A DNA stretch of 64,000 nucleotides from Hippopus hippopus (taxonomy: Eukaryota > Mollusca > Bivalvia > Cardiida > Cardiidae): the NCBI GenBank assembly GCA_946811185.2, contig OX328112.1:17527215-17591214 (forward strand), in the 5' to 3' direction. Position 1 is the stretch's first letter. The number at the start of each line of letters is the position of its first letter. The notes beneath the pieces were generated by a model. The model had not been told where the DNA came from and made no database searches. It saw only the letters and a program-made list of their open reading frames with translations. Position numbers and translations under genes: made by a program. This document shows, in pieces, positions 52,168-61,368 of the stretch.

Positions 52168-52423
52168 TGAGCCATGCTCTGTCTGGCAAAAGGGGGCTTA
52201 ATGCATCTCCGTGATGCAATGTACCGGGCAAGACATCACATAATTAGGGATCCATAAAACCCACTTAGTCAAATAAATGACTAAATCATGAGTGACACGC
52301 AGAAAATTGACAGATAGCAAAAAGTTTCGGCTCAGGTCAGCCTGCGCGGATTGCGCAGGCTGACCTGAGTCGATACTTTTTGCAGCTGCATTTAGCTCCC
52401 TTTTCACAGAGCATGAATCATAT
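52168..52423 (-). repeat. PAL-A, complete, matched stem change
   Basis: GAGCCATGCTCTGTCTGGC to CACAGAGCATGAATCATAT. Hairpin arms GCTCAGGTCAG/CTGACCTGAGT show a C-to-T type change on both sides. Confidence 0.9.
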
Positions 52424-52869
52424 TGAATGTAGTAAGTGACTGGACGATTTCAAAATTTTAACTCTATAGGGTTATTTTAAAGCGTTTAACATCATTGAAA
52501 CAGAAAAAAAAAAAGTGTTTTAGACAGACAAATAAGGGCCTTGAACCTTCACATTAAATTTTTTGGATGTGTACGTGAGAAAAGCGAGTCGTTTGGATCA
52601 CCAAGAACCTCTCAGTTATCGTATCCTTGTGTCCTGGCTGATTAACGATGGGAGTCAATGTAGTTCCCTTGCAGTCCACTACCAGGTCTCAGGTTCTGGT
52701 TACCATGGTAACAAGGAGGAAGCCGCCAGATTGTCATATTATAAAGGTAAAGGGTAAAAGGTAGGTGGAATTGATGAGAGCCCGCAAATGTCATGTTAGT
52801 ATTTTTTGCAACCCATTTTTTCACAGGTTACTTTTGAACCAATAAAAAAATAATGTGAATTACAGGGGA

Positions 52870-52870
<1 letters not shown>
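52424..52870. other. Repeat-poor interval with a possible RFX site
   Basis: A 64-codon open frame (52563-52757) lacks an ATG near its start and ends near AAAG|GTAAAG. No motif recognised. Confidence 0.4.
52699..52712. promoter_or_regulatory. X-box-like perfect palindrome
   Basis: GTTACCATGGTAAC is a perfect 14-bp palindrome and fits the RFX X-box pattern (GTNRCC, short spacer, RGYAAC). No gene start is proven beside it. Confidence 0.3.
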
Positions 52871-52918
<48 letters not shown>

Positions 52919-52921
52919 CAG
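52871..52921. repeat. GA then (ACAG)n microsatellite
   Basis: GA run followed by about nine ACAG units. Confidence 0.9.
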
Positions 52922-52924
52922 ACT

Positions 52925-53325
52925 TTTTATCACATAACGTCCCTTGTTTTCAGTGTAATATGCCCATTACGAATTTTCTTATCTTATACACATTTGATGT
53001 CACAATTGTGACATTATTTTTTGACGTCATTTTGTACTGTACGTATTTCATAGAAACGAATGGGCTTTATGGGTACATACAGACTATTACCGCAGGTGCA
53101 TCTGTAAATGGTTTTACATCTTTTGATCGGTAATATGTGAAATATCGTTATGTGATAAAAAGAATCTAACACTCGTTGGCGTTTGAGATAAAATTTTATC
53201 ATACTCGTCTAGAAAAAATGTTACTAAGCTCGCCAAAGGCTTGCTTAATAACATTTTCCCTAGACTCATTTAATAAAATTTCATCTCAAAAGGCAACTCA
53301 TGTCAGATCCTATATTTCTATATAT
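52925..53325 (-). repeat. PAL-F, second copy
   Basis: Inverted relative to 4805-5195: TTTTATCACATAACG, CCCTTGTTTTCAGTGTAATAT, GATGTCACAATTG, ATATCGTTATGTGATAAAAAG and AACATTTTCCCTAGACTC. Confidence 0.75.
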
Positions 53326-53608
53326 CTTAACCTCTGTATACCGTCGGAACTTATCTGTATATTTTTTTTTTAGCATGTAAGTTAATTTATCGTAAAAAAT
53401 ATTTATGCAACAAAAGCTCATATATAAGAGATTGTTGACTTTAAAATGTAATGAAACTATACTGGAAAAGGAAAAAAAAAACTGCTTTTTTTCTAGCATT
53501 TGCTTCTTTACAAATGATGTTGACCTTAAAATGTCGCCAGAAAAGGGGGCGTAAAATTCGTATTTGTACAGTGAAAGGTTAATTCAAATGTCACTTATCT
53601 TCGTGTAG

Positions 53609-53852
53609 GTGGTCAGTTGTCCTCTTCCTGACATTATTGGACTTAATTCTCTACCAGTTGACACGATGTTAGACTTGTCCAAATCGGAAGCATTTGCAGA
53701 CAAGAAAATAATTGAGGCCCAAATGAATGAATTTGTCTTTAAAAAAGGCAGAAAACATCGTTGGAAATTGGGGTTACCAGCATTTTTTCTTTATTGCACA
53801 ATGGAAGGGCCTCTCCGTCAGGGTTGTTTAAACACAGGATTGTGGTCAGTCG
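53609..53852 (+). repeat. PAL-B with duplicated flank
   Basis: GTGGTCAGTTGTCCTCTTCC and ATTGGACTTAATTCTCTACC at the left are repeated as GTGGTCAGTCGTCCTCTTCC and TTTGACTTAACCCTTTACC at 53844-53888. The PAL-B inside has a shrunken hairpin (GGTTACCAGCATTTTTTC). Confidence 0.75.
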
Positions 53853-53875
53853 TCCTCTTCCTAACATTGTTTGAC

Positions 53876-54104
53876 TTAACCCTTTACCACACAATCCTGA
53901 GTTTTAACGACCCTGAAAAAGAAAGCTTTTGAAAACACTGTGGGAAAAGGAGAAAATGCTGGTAACCAGCATTTTCTCCTTTTCCCACAATGTTTTCTAC
54001 CCTACCTGAAACAAATTTCAATTTTTCAGTTATGTTTATTTCGTTGTCTGCAAAGGCTTTCAATTTGGACTAGTCTATAATTTTGTTGTTGGGTAAAGAG
54101 TTAA
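53876..54104 (-). repeat. PAL-B, complete, TTAA at both ends
   Basis: TTAACCCTTTACCACACAAT to GGGTAAAGAGTTAA, perfect stem 53939-53994. One of the best-preserved copies. Confidence 0.92.
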
Positions 54105-54274
54105 AGGGTGTCATCTGAAAGGGACAAATCCCACGCCCACCTGTGTACGTTATGGTAGGACATTATGATGGGACATACTTTCTTATCCATTAGGACAATA
54201 TCGAAGAATCTACATTGAGTCCTTGACAGAACACTGCAATGGGGACCTTAATACCCCTTAAGGGAATGGTTGAA

Positions 54275-54480
54275 CGCGGTTTTAGTTGCATTTGCAGGCA
54301 ACGTTGATCAAGATCAGACTGCAAAGAACGTACAAGTCTGATGTTGGATCTTCATTGTCCGCAACTCTGTTATATATTCTGGTCAAAACGACCGGCTTGA
54401 ATGGCCAATGTTTTGTCTCATTTTCGTAATAAAAAAAGATCAATTCCATTAACTCAGGGCTCTAAGGGTTAGATATGGGA
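54275..54480 (-). repeat. PAL-C, diverged
   Basis: CGTTGATCAAGATCAGACTGC, GTCTGATGTTGGATCTTC and a right flank ending CAGGGCTCTAAGGGTTAG. Confidence 0.7.
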
Positions 54481-54631
54481 ACTAGTACATAGGTTAGATA
54501 CGGTATGTGAATTTACCTTCGAATGCTTTTAAAAATCTTGAACGACCTTTCAAAACTCCAACTAGACTGGGATATAGCTGATATATTACTGATAGCGGCG
54601 TAAACCAGTGAATAGACCGAGTTTTTCAGAG

Positions 54632-54800
54632 TAGCTGAATATGCTGGCTTTTGACCTACTTTTTGGTACTGATAAAAAAAAAACAAATAAATAGAAATGT
54701 GTGATTGGTCAAAAATGAAGATATGTTTATTTTGAAGGGCCCCTGCCTATTTGCAGACAAATTTACGCCGTCTATCTTTTTGAAAGATATTTCTTGTTCA
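54632..54800 (+). repeat. PAL-L dispersed repeat, copy 1
   Basis: GCTGAATATGCTGGCTTTTG, TACTTTTTGGTACTGAT, GTGTGATTGGTCAAAAATG, AGGGCCCCTGCC and TTTACGCCGTCTATC recur at 63405-63605. Confidence 0.8.
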
Positions 54801-54839
54801 AACTGATCTCTAATTCCTATTCTTTGCCGGACTATTGAA

Positions 54840-55060
54840 TTAAGGTCTACGGCCCCTAACTCATCTGTAAACATCGACGTTTTCGTAAAGGCTATTCGGC
54901 CAATCTCGGCAGCTTCCGCCTTTTAATATGAGAGTTAGGGGCCGTAGGCTCACTAACAAATCGGTAAATATCATGTGACATTGACGTTTTCATAAAGGCT
55001 ATTCGGCCAGTCTCGACAGATTCCGTCTTTTAATATGAGAGTTAGGGGCCGTAGACCTAA
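54840..55060 (+). repeat. PAL-G dimer element, copy 2
   Basis: TTAAGGTCTACGGCCCCTAA to GGGGCCGTAGACCTAAA, with two internal units each containing AAAGGCTATTCGGCCA. Confidence 0.85.
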
Positions 55061-55182
55061 ATGTTATATTTACGAACAAAACCACAACAAAACACGACGC
55101 CTCGATGTAGTCAGTCTATATAAACCAGCCTCAATGTTTCGGACGTTCGTCTTGCAGGCGCACCCGCAGGCAATAAATGCCG

Positions 55183-55395
55183 AACCCTTTAAACAGCCGA
55201 ATGAATAAATAAATGAACATTTCTAGATCTAATACCAAGAACTAAAATATTGCAATTTTAAATTGTATTCTATTGAAAAATTATACCCAAAACGGACAGT
55301 GTAGATTCAAGATCAGACTGCACGTTCTGTGCAGTCTGATCTTGGATCTACACTGGCCGCAAAGGGACATTTAGTCGTGCTTTGCAGCTGAAGTG
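55183..55395 (+). repeat. PAL-C
   Basis: AACCCTTTAAACAGCCG, hairpin 55295-55359 with near-perfect stem, right end TTTGCAGCTGAAGTG. Confidence 0.8.
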
Positions 55396-55534
55396 ATAAA
55401 ACCCGGCTTTTCATCTCAAATTACCATAGATATTTTCTCAGATTAGAGACTAATGTTTTATTTATACGAGTAGTATTATTCAGTCAAAAACCACGAGAAA
55501 GCATCAAAGTGGCTGTACAATTTTAAGTCGTTAC

Positions 55535-55817
55535 TAGACAAACAAAGTGTTAGACTTGTCCAAATTGAAAGCATTTGCAGACGACAAATTAATTCTTCAC
55601 CAAACGGCAAAATTTTAGTCTGGCCGAAATTCAAAGCATTTGCAGACGACAAGTTAAATGCGATTAGAATGATTCGATTTGTCTTTGAGAGGGTAGAAAA
55701 CAGTGCGGAAAAAGAAGAAAATGCTGGTTACCAGCATTTTCTCTTTTTCCCACGATGTTTTCAAAAGCTTTCTTGCTCAGAGTCAAAAAATCTCGCGATT
55801 ATGTGGTTAAGAGTTAG
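55535..55817 (+). repeat. PAL-B inserted in or beside a PAL-B fragment
   Basis: A left fragment (CTAGACAAACAAAG, CAGACGACAAATTAA) ends where a second left end begins (TTAATTCTTCACCAAACGG, 55588). The second copy is complete to TGTGGTTAAGAGTTA, hairpin 55705-55755. Confidence 0.85.
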
Positions 55818-55834
55818 GTCTTTTCTAGAATTCG

Positions 55835-55949
55835 GAATTTTGACTTGTCCATATTGGAAGCATTTGCAGACGAAAATTTTATGAGGCTCAAAGAATGGGA
55901 TTTGTCTTTATAAGGATAAAAAATATTGTACAGAAAATGAGAACATACT
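55835..55949 (+). repeat. PAL-B left half, right half replaced by microsatellite
   Basis: GACTTGTCCATATTGGAAGC to GAGAACATACTGGTC, after which TCTG units begin exactly at the hairpin tip. Confidence 0.75.
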
Positions 55950-55965
55950 GGTCTGTCTGTCTGTC

Positions 55966-56040
<75 letters not shown>
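55950..56040. repeat. (TCTG)n then (TC)n microsatellite
   Basis: TCTG units, then TC to the AATGTAACC flank. Confidence 0.95.
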
Positions 56041-56099
56041 AATGTAACCAAAAAACTGTTGAAAAGTGTAAACAATGCAAAATTTGAATATTTTTTTTC

Positions 56100-56215
56100 G
56101 AACCAACGAACGGACGGACGGACGGACGGACGGACGGACGGACGGACGGACGAACGAACGAACGAACGAACGAACGAACAAACAAACAAACAAACAAACA
56201 AATAAACAAACAAAT
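56100..56215. repeat. ACGG, ACGA and AACA microsatellites in series
   Basis: About ten ACGG/GGAC units, then ACGA and AACA units. The Arg/Ser/Val-rich frames on both strands are artefacts. Confidence 0.95.
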
Positions 56216-56635
56216 CATCAGATAGTTTCTCTCTCTGCCTCCCTCAAGAGAACGACATGTTCAACAGACGTGGTAGCGACTCTCACCATATGTTTAGAGC
56301 GTGTGCTGACATTTAGGCAAAGTCCCAGGACGTCGACGATTCATTCTAGTCGACTCATAATCGCTGATATTAGAATATTACACCCCATTTTTTGTTCTCT
56401 ATTTTCTCTGGTCCGTTAAATGTCAACGAGTTCCCATTTACAATAAATACCCAGCAATTTAACTAATTGCGTGGCATTATCATATATATTATAGACTTCC
56501 GTTCTTTTTTGGCATGACTTTATATACAGTATATCCAATCTCGTTTTGTTTGTTATAAGTTAGTTCGTTCAGTCGCTGAACCAGTCTGTTCTGTTCTGTT
56601 CTGTTGTAGCGAATATTCAGTCACGTAGGTTTCTT
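56216..56635. other. Unrecognised sequence
   Basis: One short CTGTT run at 56584-56606. No gene recognised. Confidence 0.4.
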
Positions 56636-56697
56636 TCGATACCAGATGACAAAATTTTAGACCCGTCCATATTGAAAAGATATGCAAACCACAAATT
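56636..56697 (+). repeat. PAL-B left-end fragment
   Basis: TACCAGATGACAAAATTTTAG and ATTGAAAAGATATGCAAACC, then PAL-C begins. Confidence 0.6.
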
Positions 56698-56761
56698 CAC
56701 ACTTATCCTGCTAAATAAAAGAAATGAAACTTTCAAGCAGATAGTAAAAATCCAAATATTG
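56698..56761 (+). repeat. PAL-C, left part, split by PAL-I
   Basis: ACTTATCCTGCTAAATAAAAG and TTTCAAGCAGATAGTAAAAA up to CAAATATTG. Confidence 0.85.
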
Positions 56762-57144
56762 TACGGAGCCCGGTAGGTGTTTCGAGAAAACGAAATACTA
56801 AATCGTTAAAACGAAATGGGTATGTTCGGAATACTTGGTTGTTATCGTATACAGACTGTGTAGTCACTCATCTCACATGGCCATGGCGGACGATGACAAC
56901 CAAGTGTTCCGAACATACCCATTTCGTTTTATCGAAATAGCACTTCGTTTTAACGATTTAGTATTTCGTTTTCTCGAAATAGCATTTCGTTATAACGATT
57001 TAGTATTTCGTTTTCTCGAAATAGCATTTCGTTTTAACGATTTAGTATTTCGTTTTCTCGAAATAGTATTTCGTTTGAACGATTTAGGATTTCGTTATTT
57101 CGAAATAAAAAATGTGTAGAGCATGACACCTACAGGGCTCCGTA
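56762..57144. repeat. PAL-I, CGAAAT element with 6-bp target duplication
   Basis: Terminal inverted repeats TACGGAGCCC and GGGCTCCGTA, extended by GGTAGGTGT/ACACCTA. A longer inverted pair (CGAAATGGGTATGTTCGGAA and complement) surrounds a short unique centre. The right half is a tandem of about 44-bp units alternating TTTAACGATTTAGTATTTCG and TTTCTCGAAATAGCATTTCG. ATATTG flanks both sides (56756-56761, 57145-57150). The 94-codon frame through the tandem is an artefact. Confidence 0.9.
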
Positions 57145-57294
57145 ATATTGCTCTTTGAAAGGTATTTTTGGAGGAAATATACCTTCTTTTCGGACAGTGT
57201 AGATCCAAGATCAGACTGCACGTTCTGTGCAGTCTGATCTTGATCTACACTGTCCGCAAAAGGTCTTTGAGTTGCGCTTAGCAGCTTAAGGGTA
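57145..57294 (+). repeat. PAL-C, right part of the split copy
   Basis: ATATTGCTCTTTGAAAGG, hairpin 57195-57258, GCGCTTAGCAGCTTAAGGG. Confidence 0.9.
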
Positions 57295-57299
57295 AAAAA

Positions 57300-57475
57300 G
57301 GGATTTTCAGACGACAAATTAAAGGATGGTCAAATAATGGATTTTGTCTTTGACAGGTTAGAAAATATAGAGGGAAAAGGTGGAAATGCTACTAGCCAAC
57401 ATTTTCTCCTTTTTCAAACAATGTTTTTAAAATCGTTCTTACTCGGGGTCTTTATAGGTAAGGATTGTGTGGGAG
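57300..57475 (+). repeat. PAL-B, left-truncated
   Basis: CAGACGACAAATTAAAGG to GGATTGTGTGGGAGAG. Stem diverged (GGAAATGCTACTAGCCAAC). Confidence 0.75.
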
Positions 57476-57489
57476 AGTTCCAAATATGT

Positions 57490-57745
57490 AGACCATCCTC
57501 TTGCAAAACGGGGTTTAAATGCTTCCTCATGATGTATTATATCAAGTAAGACATCATATAACTATGGATCCACGAAATCCATTTTGTCTAACATACGACT
57601 GTATCGTGAGGTACACTGGTCCGTTGACATGCAGAAAATTTACGAAAAGCAAAAGGTTTCAGGTCAGCCTGTGCGGACTTCGCAGGCTGACCTGAGTCGA
57701 TACTTTTTACAGATACGTTAAATCCCCTTTTCACAGAGCATGGCT
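57490..57745 (-). repeat. PAL-A
   Basis: CATCCTCTTGCAAAACGGG to CACAGAGCATGGCTGATAT. The hairpin has a short left arm (TTTCAGGTCAGCCTGTGC). Confidence 0.85.
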
Positions 57746-57892
57746 GATATTATAAATTATTTGTTACTGTACTATATGAGGATTGGTACAGAAGCTAAGT
57801 AAAGCATACAGAATCCCTTTCCAAAAGTACAATGGAACATACATATAGGTCAAAATACAGTAAAGAGTTACTGACATGTACGTGTATAACTA

Positions 57893-57965
57893 GTGCAAAG
57901 TGTAAATCGAGATCAGACTATACAGGGCATACAGTCTGATCTATGATCTACACTGTCTGTCGTAT
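57893..57965. repeat. PAL-C hairpin
   Basis: AGTGTAAATCGAGATCAGAC and ACAGTCTGATCTATGATC; core reads CTATACAGGGCATACAG, so both sides lost GC-rich pairs. Confidence 0.75.
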
Positions 57966-58078
57966 AATTTGTGGAATGCTAAACATTTTCATTTTCCATA
58001 GATATTGCAGCAAGTTTTTACAACGTACATGTATTTGAGTCAATCTCAGTAATCATTTCTTGGTAAATCTTAACCAGT

Positions 58079-58185
58079 ACTTGGCCGTGATGTGGGTCGT
58101 TCTAAAAGTTGAGCCAGCTCATCACAGGATTCGAACCCAGAACCTTTGATTCAAGAGGCCGACTCTCTAACATGCACTGCCCCCC
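58079..58185 (-). mobile_element. tRNA-like SINE head, unassigned family
   Basis: On the minus strand a B box CTGGGTTCGAATCCTG follows GTCGGCCTCTTGAATC. No long body of SINE1 or SINE2 follows. It is more likely a SINE remnant than a tRNA gene, because no cloverleaf closes. Confidence 0.45.
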
Positions 58186-58295
58186 ATCCTACGCTTTACC
58201 TTTACAAGTGTTGTGACCGAGAAAGCCTTGATAGTAGAATGGCAGTCAGAAGTGAAGTTGACTTTGATTTGTTCGATCCTTGCTGGTTTCACATT

Positions 58296-58513
58296 TTAAC
58301 CACTTCCCAAATAACAAAATTTCAGACTTGTCCAACCTGCAAAGCATTTTCAGGTTACCAACCAGATGTGACTCAAATGTTAGGATTTGAAAGGGAAGGA
58401 AACATTGTGGGAAAAGGAGAAAATGCTGGTAACCACAATGTTTTCCCACAATGTTTTCAAAAGTTCTCTTCCTATAGGTCATTAAAACTCAAGATTGTGT
58501 GGTAAAGGGTTAA
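58296..58513 (+). repeat. PAL-B with altered right arm
   Basis: TAACCACTTCCCAAATAAC to GTGTGGTAAAGGGTTAA. After ATGCTGGTAACC the right arm is replaced by a repeated CACAATGTTTTC. Confidence 0.85.
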
Positions 58514-58799
58514 GCCATAATTATCTTGTAATCGTTGAAAAGAGCGAAGAATTTAGGGGACGAACCCACTTCAACAATTTTTGCAGCAACAACCACAACA
58601 AGATGTACAACAAAGATGTCAGCAGCATGTTAATACAATTTTTGTTTGGAATTTATTTGTTATTTATGACTTTTTAAAAAATAGTTTAAGAATTTTTACC
58701 TAGCATGAAAATCAGACCATTTTCCAACAAGTCTTCAAACCGACGCCATGTTTTTAACATCAAAGGTGCGTTATCGTGGGTATGTTTTAAGGTCTAAGG
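58514..58799. other. Unrecognised sequence
   Basis: A/C-rich ACAACAACCACAACAAG patch near 58585; nothing else. Confidence 0.4.
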
Positions 58800-59015
58800 T
58801 TATTACTCTCACTCGATAAACGTTTCATTATCAGCTTATATTATTGTTTGTGTTTGGGATAACAAGCTTAAAATCACGTACCGTGACGAGATAATTTAAA
58901 AACTCAACACAATAATGTTTATATTATCTCATCACGGTTCTAGGTTTTAAAGCTGTATTTCCAAAGAACAAGCAATAATATAAAGTGCTAATGAAAGGTT
59001 TATCGAGTTAGATTT
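58800..59015. repeat. PAL-E foldback, copy 2
   Basis: TTACTCTCACTCGATAAACG to AATGAAAGGTTTATCGAGT, inner arms CCGTGACGAGATAAT/ATTATCTCATCACGG, as at 4443-4670. Confidence 0.8.
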
Positions 59016-59289
59016 ATAGAACAATGACGGAATATTACGGCGTAAAATAAACTTTGATTATTCAGCTTTGAGTAATTTTGTGTCTTTTCTTTCTTCGTTA
59101 TTGAATTGATAATTTTTGAGCGAACTCAATAAATTTCTGCGAACTATGAAACCAAGTGTATTATTTAAGCCTGCAAATGCGGAATGATTAGCAGAACTGG
59201 TATTGAATTTGAGGAAAAGCCGGAGTTGCAATTTTAAAGTTATGTGGGTAAGCGTATTTTGATGAAGTAATAGACGAATTTACAGGAAC
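59016..59289. other. Unrecognised sequence
   Basis: Nothing recognised. Confidence 0.4.
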
Positions 59290-59378
59290 TATTACACAGT
59301 GGACAGTGATACACAGCTCAGATGAAGATGAGACTGCACTTTCTGTCTATTCTTTAATCCAGACTGTCCAATATCTTG
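59290..59378. repeat. PAL-C, very decayed
   Basis: TGGACAGTGATACACAGCTC and GATGAGACTGCAC with CCAGACTGTCCAATA on the right. Confidence 0.45.
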
Positions 59379-59437
59379 TGAAATAGTGTGGGCGAAAGGG
59401 TACTAAAAATGCGTCACATGTATGGGTATCTTTGGTT

Positions 59438-59490
59438 CAACTCTTTATTACGCAGTCTCCAGTTTTAATGTCCCTTAGAATGGCAGCTCC
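59438..59490 (-). repeat. PAL-B end fragment
   Basis: CAACTCTTTATTACGCAGTC and CAGTTTTAATGTCCCTTAG. Confidence 0.5.
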
Positions 59491-59616
59491 CAATTTTATT
59501 ATTGGGCACTTCAAATTTTTGGCCTGTTACTGTAAAGCCAAATTTCAGACATACATGTACCTATAAATACATGTAGTAAAATAGCCTGTGCACACAAGGT
59601 TATCTTTTTAATTACC

Positions 59617-59921
59617 GAGCCTTGGTAGCTCAGTTGGAAGGGTACTGGACTTGAGAACAGGTGGTTGCTGGTCCGATCCCCAGCTCGGCCAATTTCTTTC
59701 TGAGGATTGATGATAGTCATTGCGACAGGATTCATTCCTCTCTCACGGCTGACCATTGTTTCGACGAATGTGGGATAGCAGCCAGTGGCTTGGAAAGAAT
59801 ATTGTGCGGAGCATTGGTAAAAAAAAAAAAACTCTAGTAAAGCATGGACATGTGCAGTAGCCTCCGCGATATAAGTGAAATAATGTTTAAAACGGCGTTA
59901 AACACCATACAATCAATTATT
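59617..59921 (+). mobile_element. SINE1, full length
   Basis: CCGAGCCTTGGTAGCTCAGT head, GGTCCGATCCCCAGCTCGGC B box and acceptor, body as in 44868-45180 with an A-run in the middle, 3' GGCGTTAAACACCATACAATC. Flanks TTATCTTTTTAATTA and TTATCATTTTGGTTA may be a decayed target duplication. Confidence 0.85.
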
Positions 59922-61035
59922 ATCATTTTGGTTATGTCATATCATATTGTATGTTTCAAGCAGTTTCAATTTTTCACACAGTGTTTTCAACAGCTATATA
60001 TCACGTCCGATGCGTAAGGAATTATGTATGTGTAGATGATGGATCGATAGGTTGTAACAGTAGTCGTGAACTGATTGGAGTATAATATCGCTAAATGTAT
60101 CCGTATGTTAAACTGCAAAGTTGCTTTTCGCCAACCACGTTTGGCCGTATTCAATTATCCGAAAATTTGATTCGCTGTTCGCTTCTCTGATTGGTTGAAA
60201 GATTGTTCGCCCAGACCGATGGGCAGTGATTGATAAAATATTGTCAACATATTAGAAAAAAAATTATATTTCGAAGATTTGTGGATAGAAATTGATGGGA
60301 ATTTAGAAAAACCAATGATCTGTGGAACTATATAAATGATCTGGTATCGAGAAAAACTGATGACTTAATTAAAGATTTCTTTTATGGGCAAAAAGCGGAA
60401 AATAGGTCAAAAGAAGCACGGGAGTTGTTTTTATAATTGGCACTTGTTTTAAAACAAATTGAAAAAAAAAGGAGGGAGATCTATGTGTTTGAGGTGATCA
60501 ACATAAAAAAAAAGGGTGAAAGAACCAGAACTGAAATGGGAAAAGTGTATGCAAAAAAGAACCAGAAAGAAAATCTGAAGAAAAACATGGCAAAGTGATA
60601 AATATACATGAATGTTTATATATACATTAAATTTACATGTAAACATAATGAATTCACAATATTAATTGTTTAATAACGTGGTCTTGTAATATTGCTGAAA
60701 CTCTAAGACTTTTTGTCACCTTTTTTTTTTTTGTATATTTTCTTGTATTATTAATATTATAAAAATCGTATTGTGGGTAGAGAAAATGTAGGCTAGGAGA
60801 AAGAGAGGAAGGATTTAAACAGTATGGGAAAATTAGCCAAGATAATGTATTCTTGTCGATATTGGGACAGGGTAGAAAGCGCATATTATGTCGAGTATAA
60901 CTGCGAGAATAACAATAACTTAGAATCGTGTTACAATCAAAATACGTATACTCAGAAAGGTAGGATTTTCGTTTTAACATTTATTTCTTTTATATTCTCG
61001 TACATTATCAAATAAATACACCAACACATAGGCTA
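59922..61035. other. Repeat-poor AT-rich interval
   Basis: No palindromic element seen. It contains the LINE-like scrap listed next and A-rich stretches (60420-60600) whose Lys-rich frames are compositional. Confidence 0.4.
60255..60333 (+). pseudogene. LINE endonuclease-like scrap (tentative)
   Basis: A short frame reads LYFEDLWIEIDGNLEKPMIC and then GTI before a stop. Leu-Trp-Ile-Glu followed by a Gly/Ile stretch resembles the segment that precedes the YRPP motif in LINE-type AP endonuclease domains; the YRPP itself is absent. Roughly 25 residues only, so chance similarity is possible. Confidence 0.3.
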
Positions 61036-61037
61036 CT

Positions 61038-61118
61038 GAGGGCGACTGTGGACAGTGTAGATTAAGATCAGACTGCACAGAACGTGCAGTCTGATCTTGG
61101 ATCTACACTGTCCAATAA
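61038..61118. repeat. PAL-C hairpin
   Basis: GTGGACAGTGTAGATTAAGATC and GATCTTGGATCTACACTGTCC. Confidence 0.85.
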
Positions 61119-61368
61119 GGTTAGAATTTTCCTGCGAAATGATTTTTTCCTGTGAATGAAATTTAATCCAGCGAATTAAAAATTGGAAGTCAATCTGGTT
61201 TTTGACATTGACTTAAAATTTCCATTCTATTTGTTGAGCAGTTTTCTGTACATAACAATTCATTGTTTTTTTTTTTAAAATAAACATTTTCTGACGGTCC
61301 GTAACTCATAAAGATTAGAGACCGCACGATCTGTGTACTCTGATCGTTACTCTTCAATTACAAAATAT
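61119..61368. other. Unrecognised; a further PAL-C scrap possible
   Basis: GATTAGAGACCGCACGATC and GTACTCTGATCGTTAC near 61311-61350 may be a ruined PAL-C. Confidence 0.35.

Noticed and set aside
55888..56419. Arg/Ser/Val- or Asn/Thr/Lys-rich frames
   Set aside because: Produced by ACGG, ACGA, AACA and TCTG repeats.
56835..57119. 94-codon repeat protein
   Set aside because: It lies in the CGAAAT tandem of PAL-I; the unit of about 44 bp does not preserve a frame across copies.
60354..60372. Hammerhead ribozyme core (CTGATGA)
   Set aside because: CTGATGA words occur near 11771, 13832, 43448 and 60356, but no matching GAAAC-type strand and helices are found around them.
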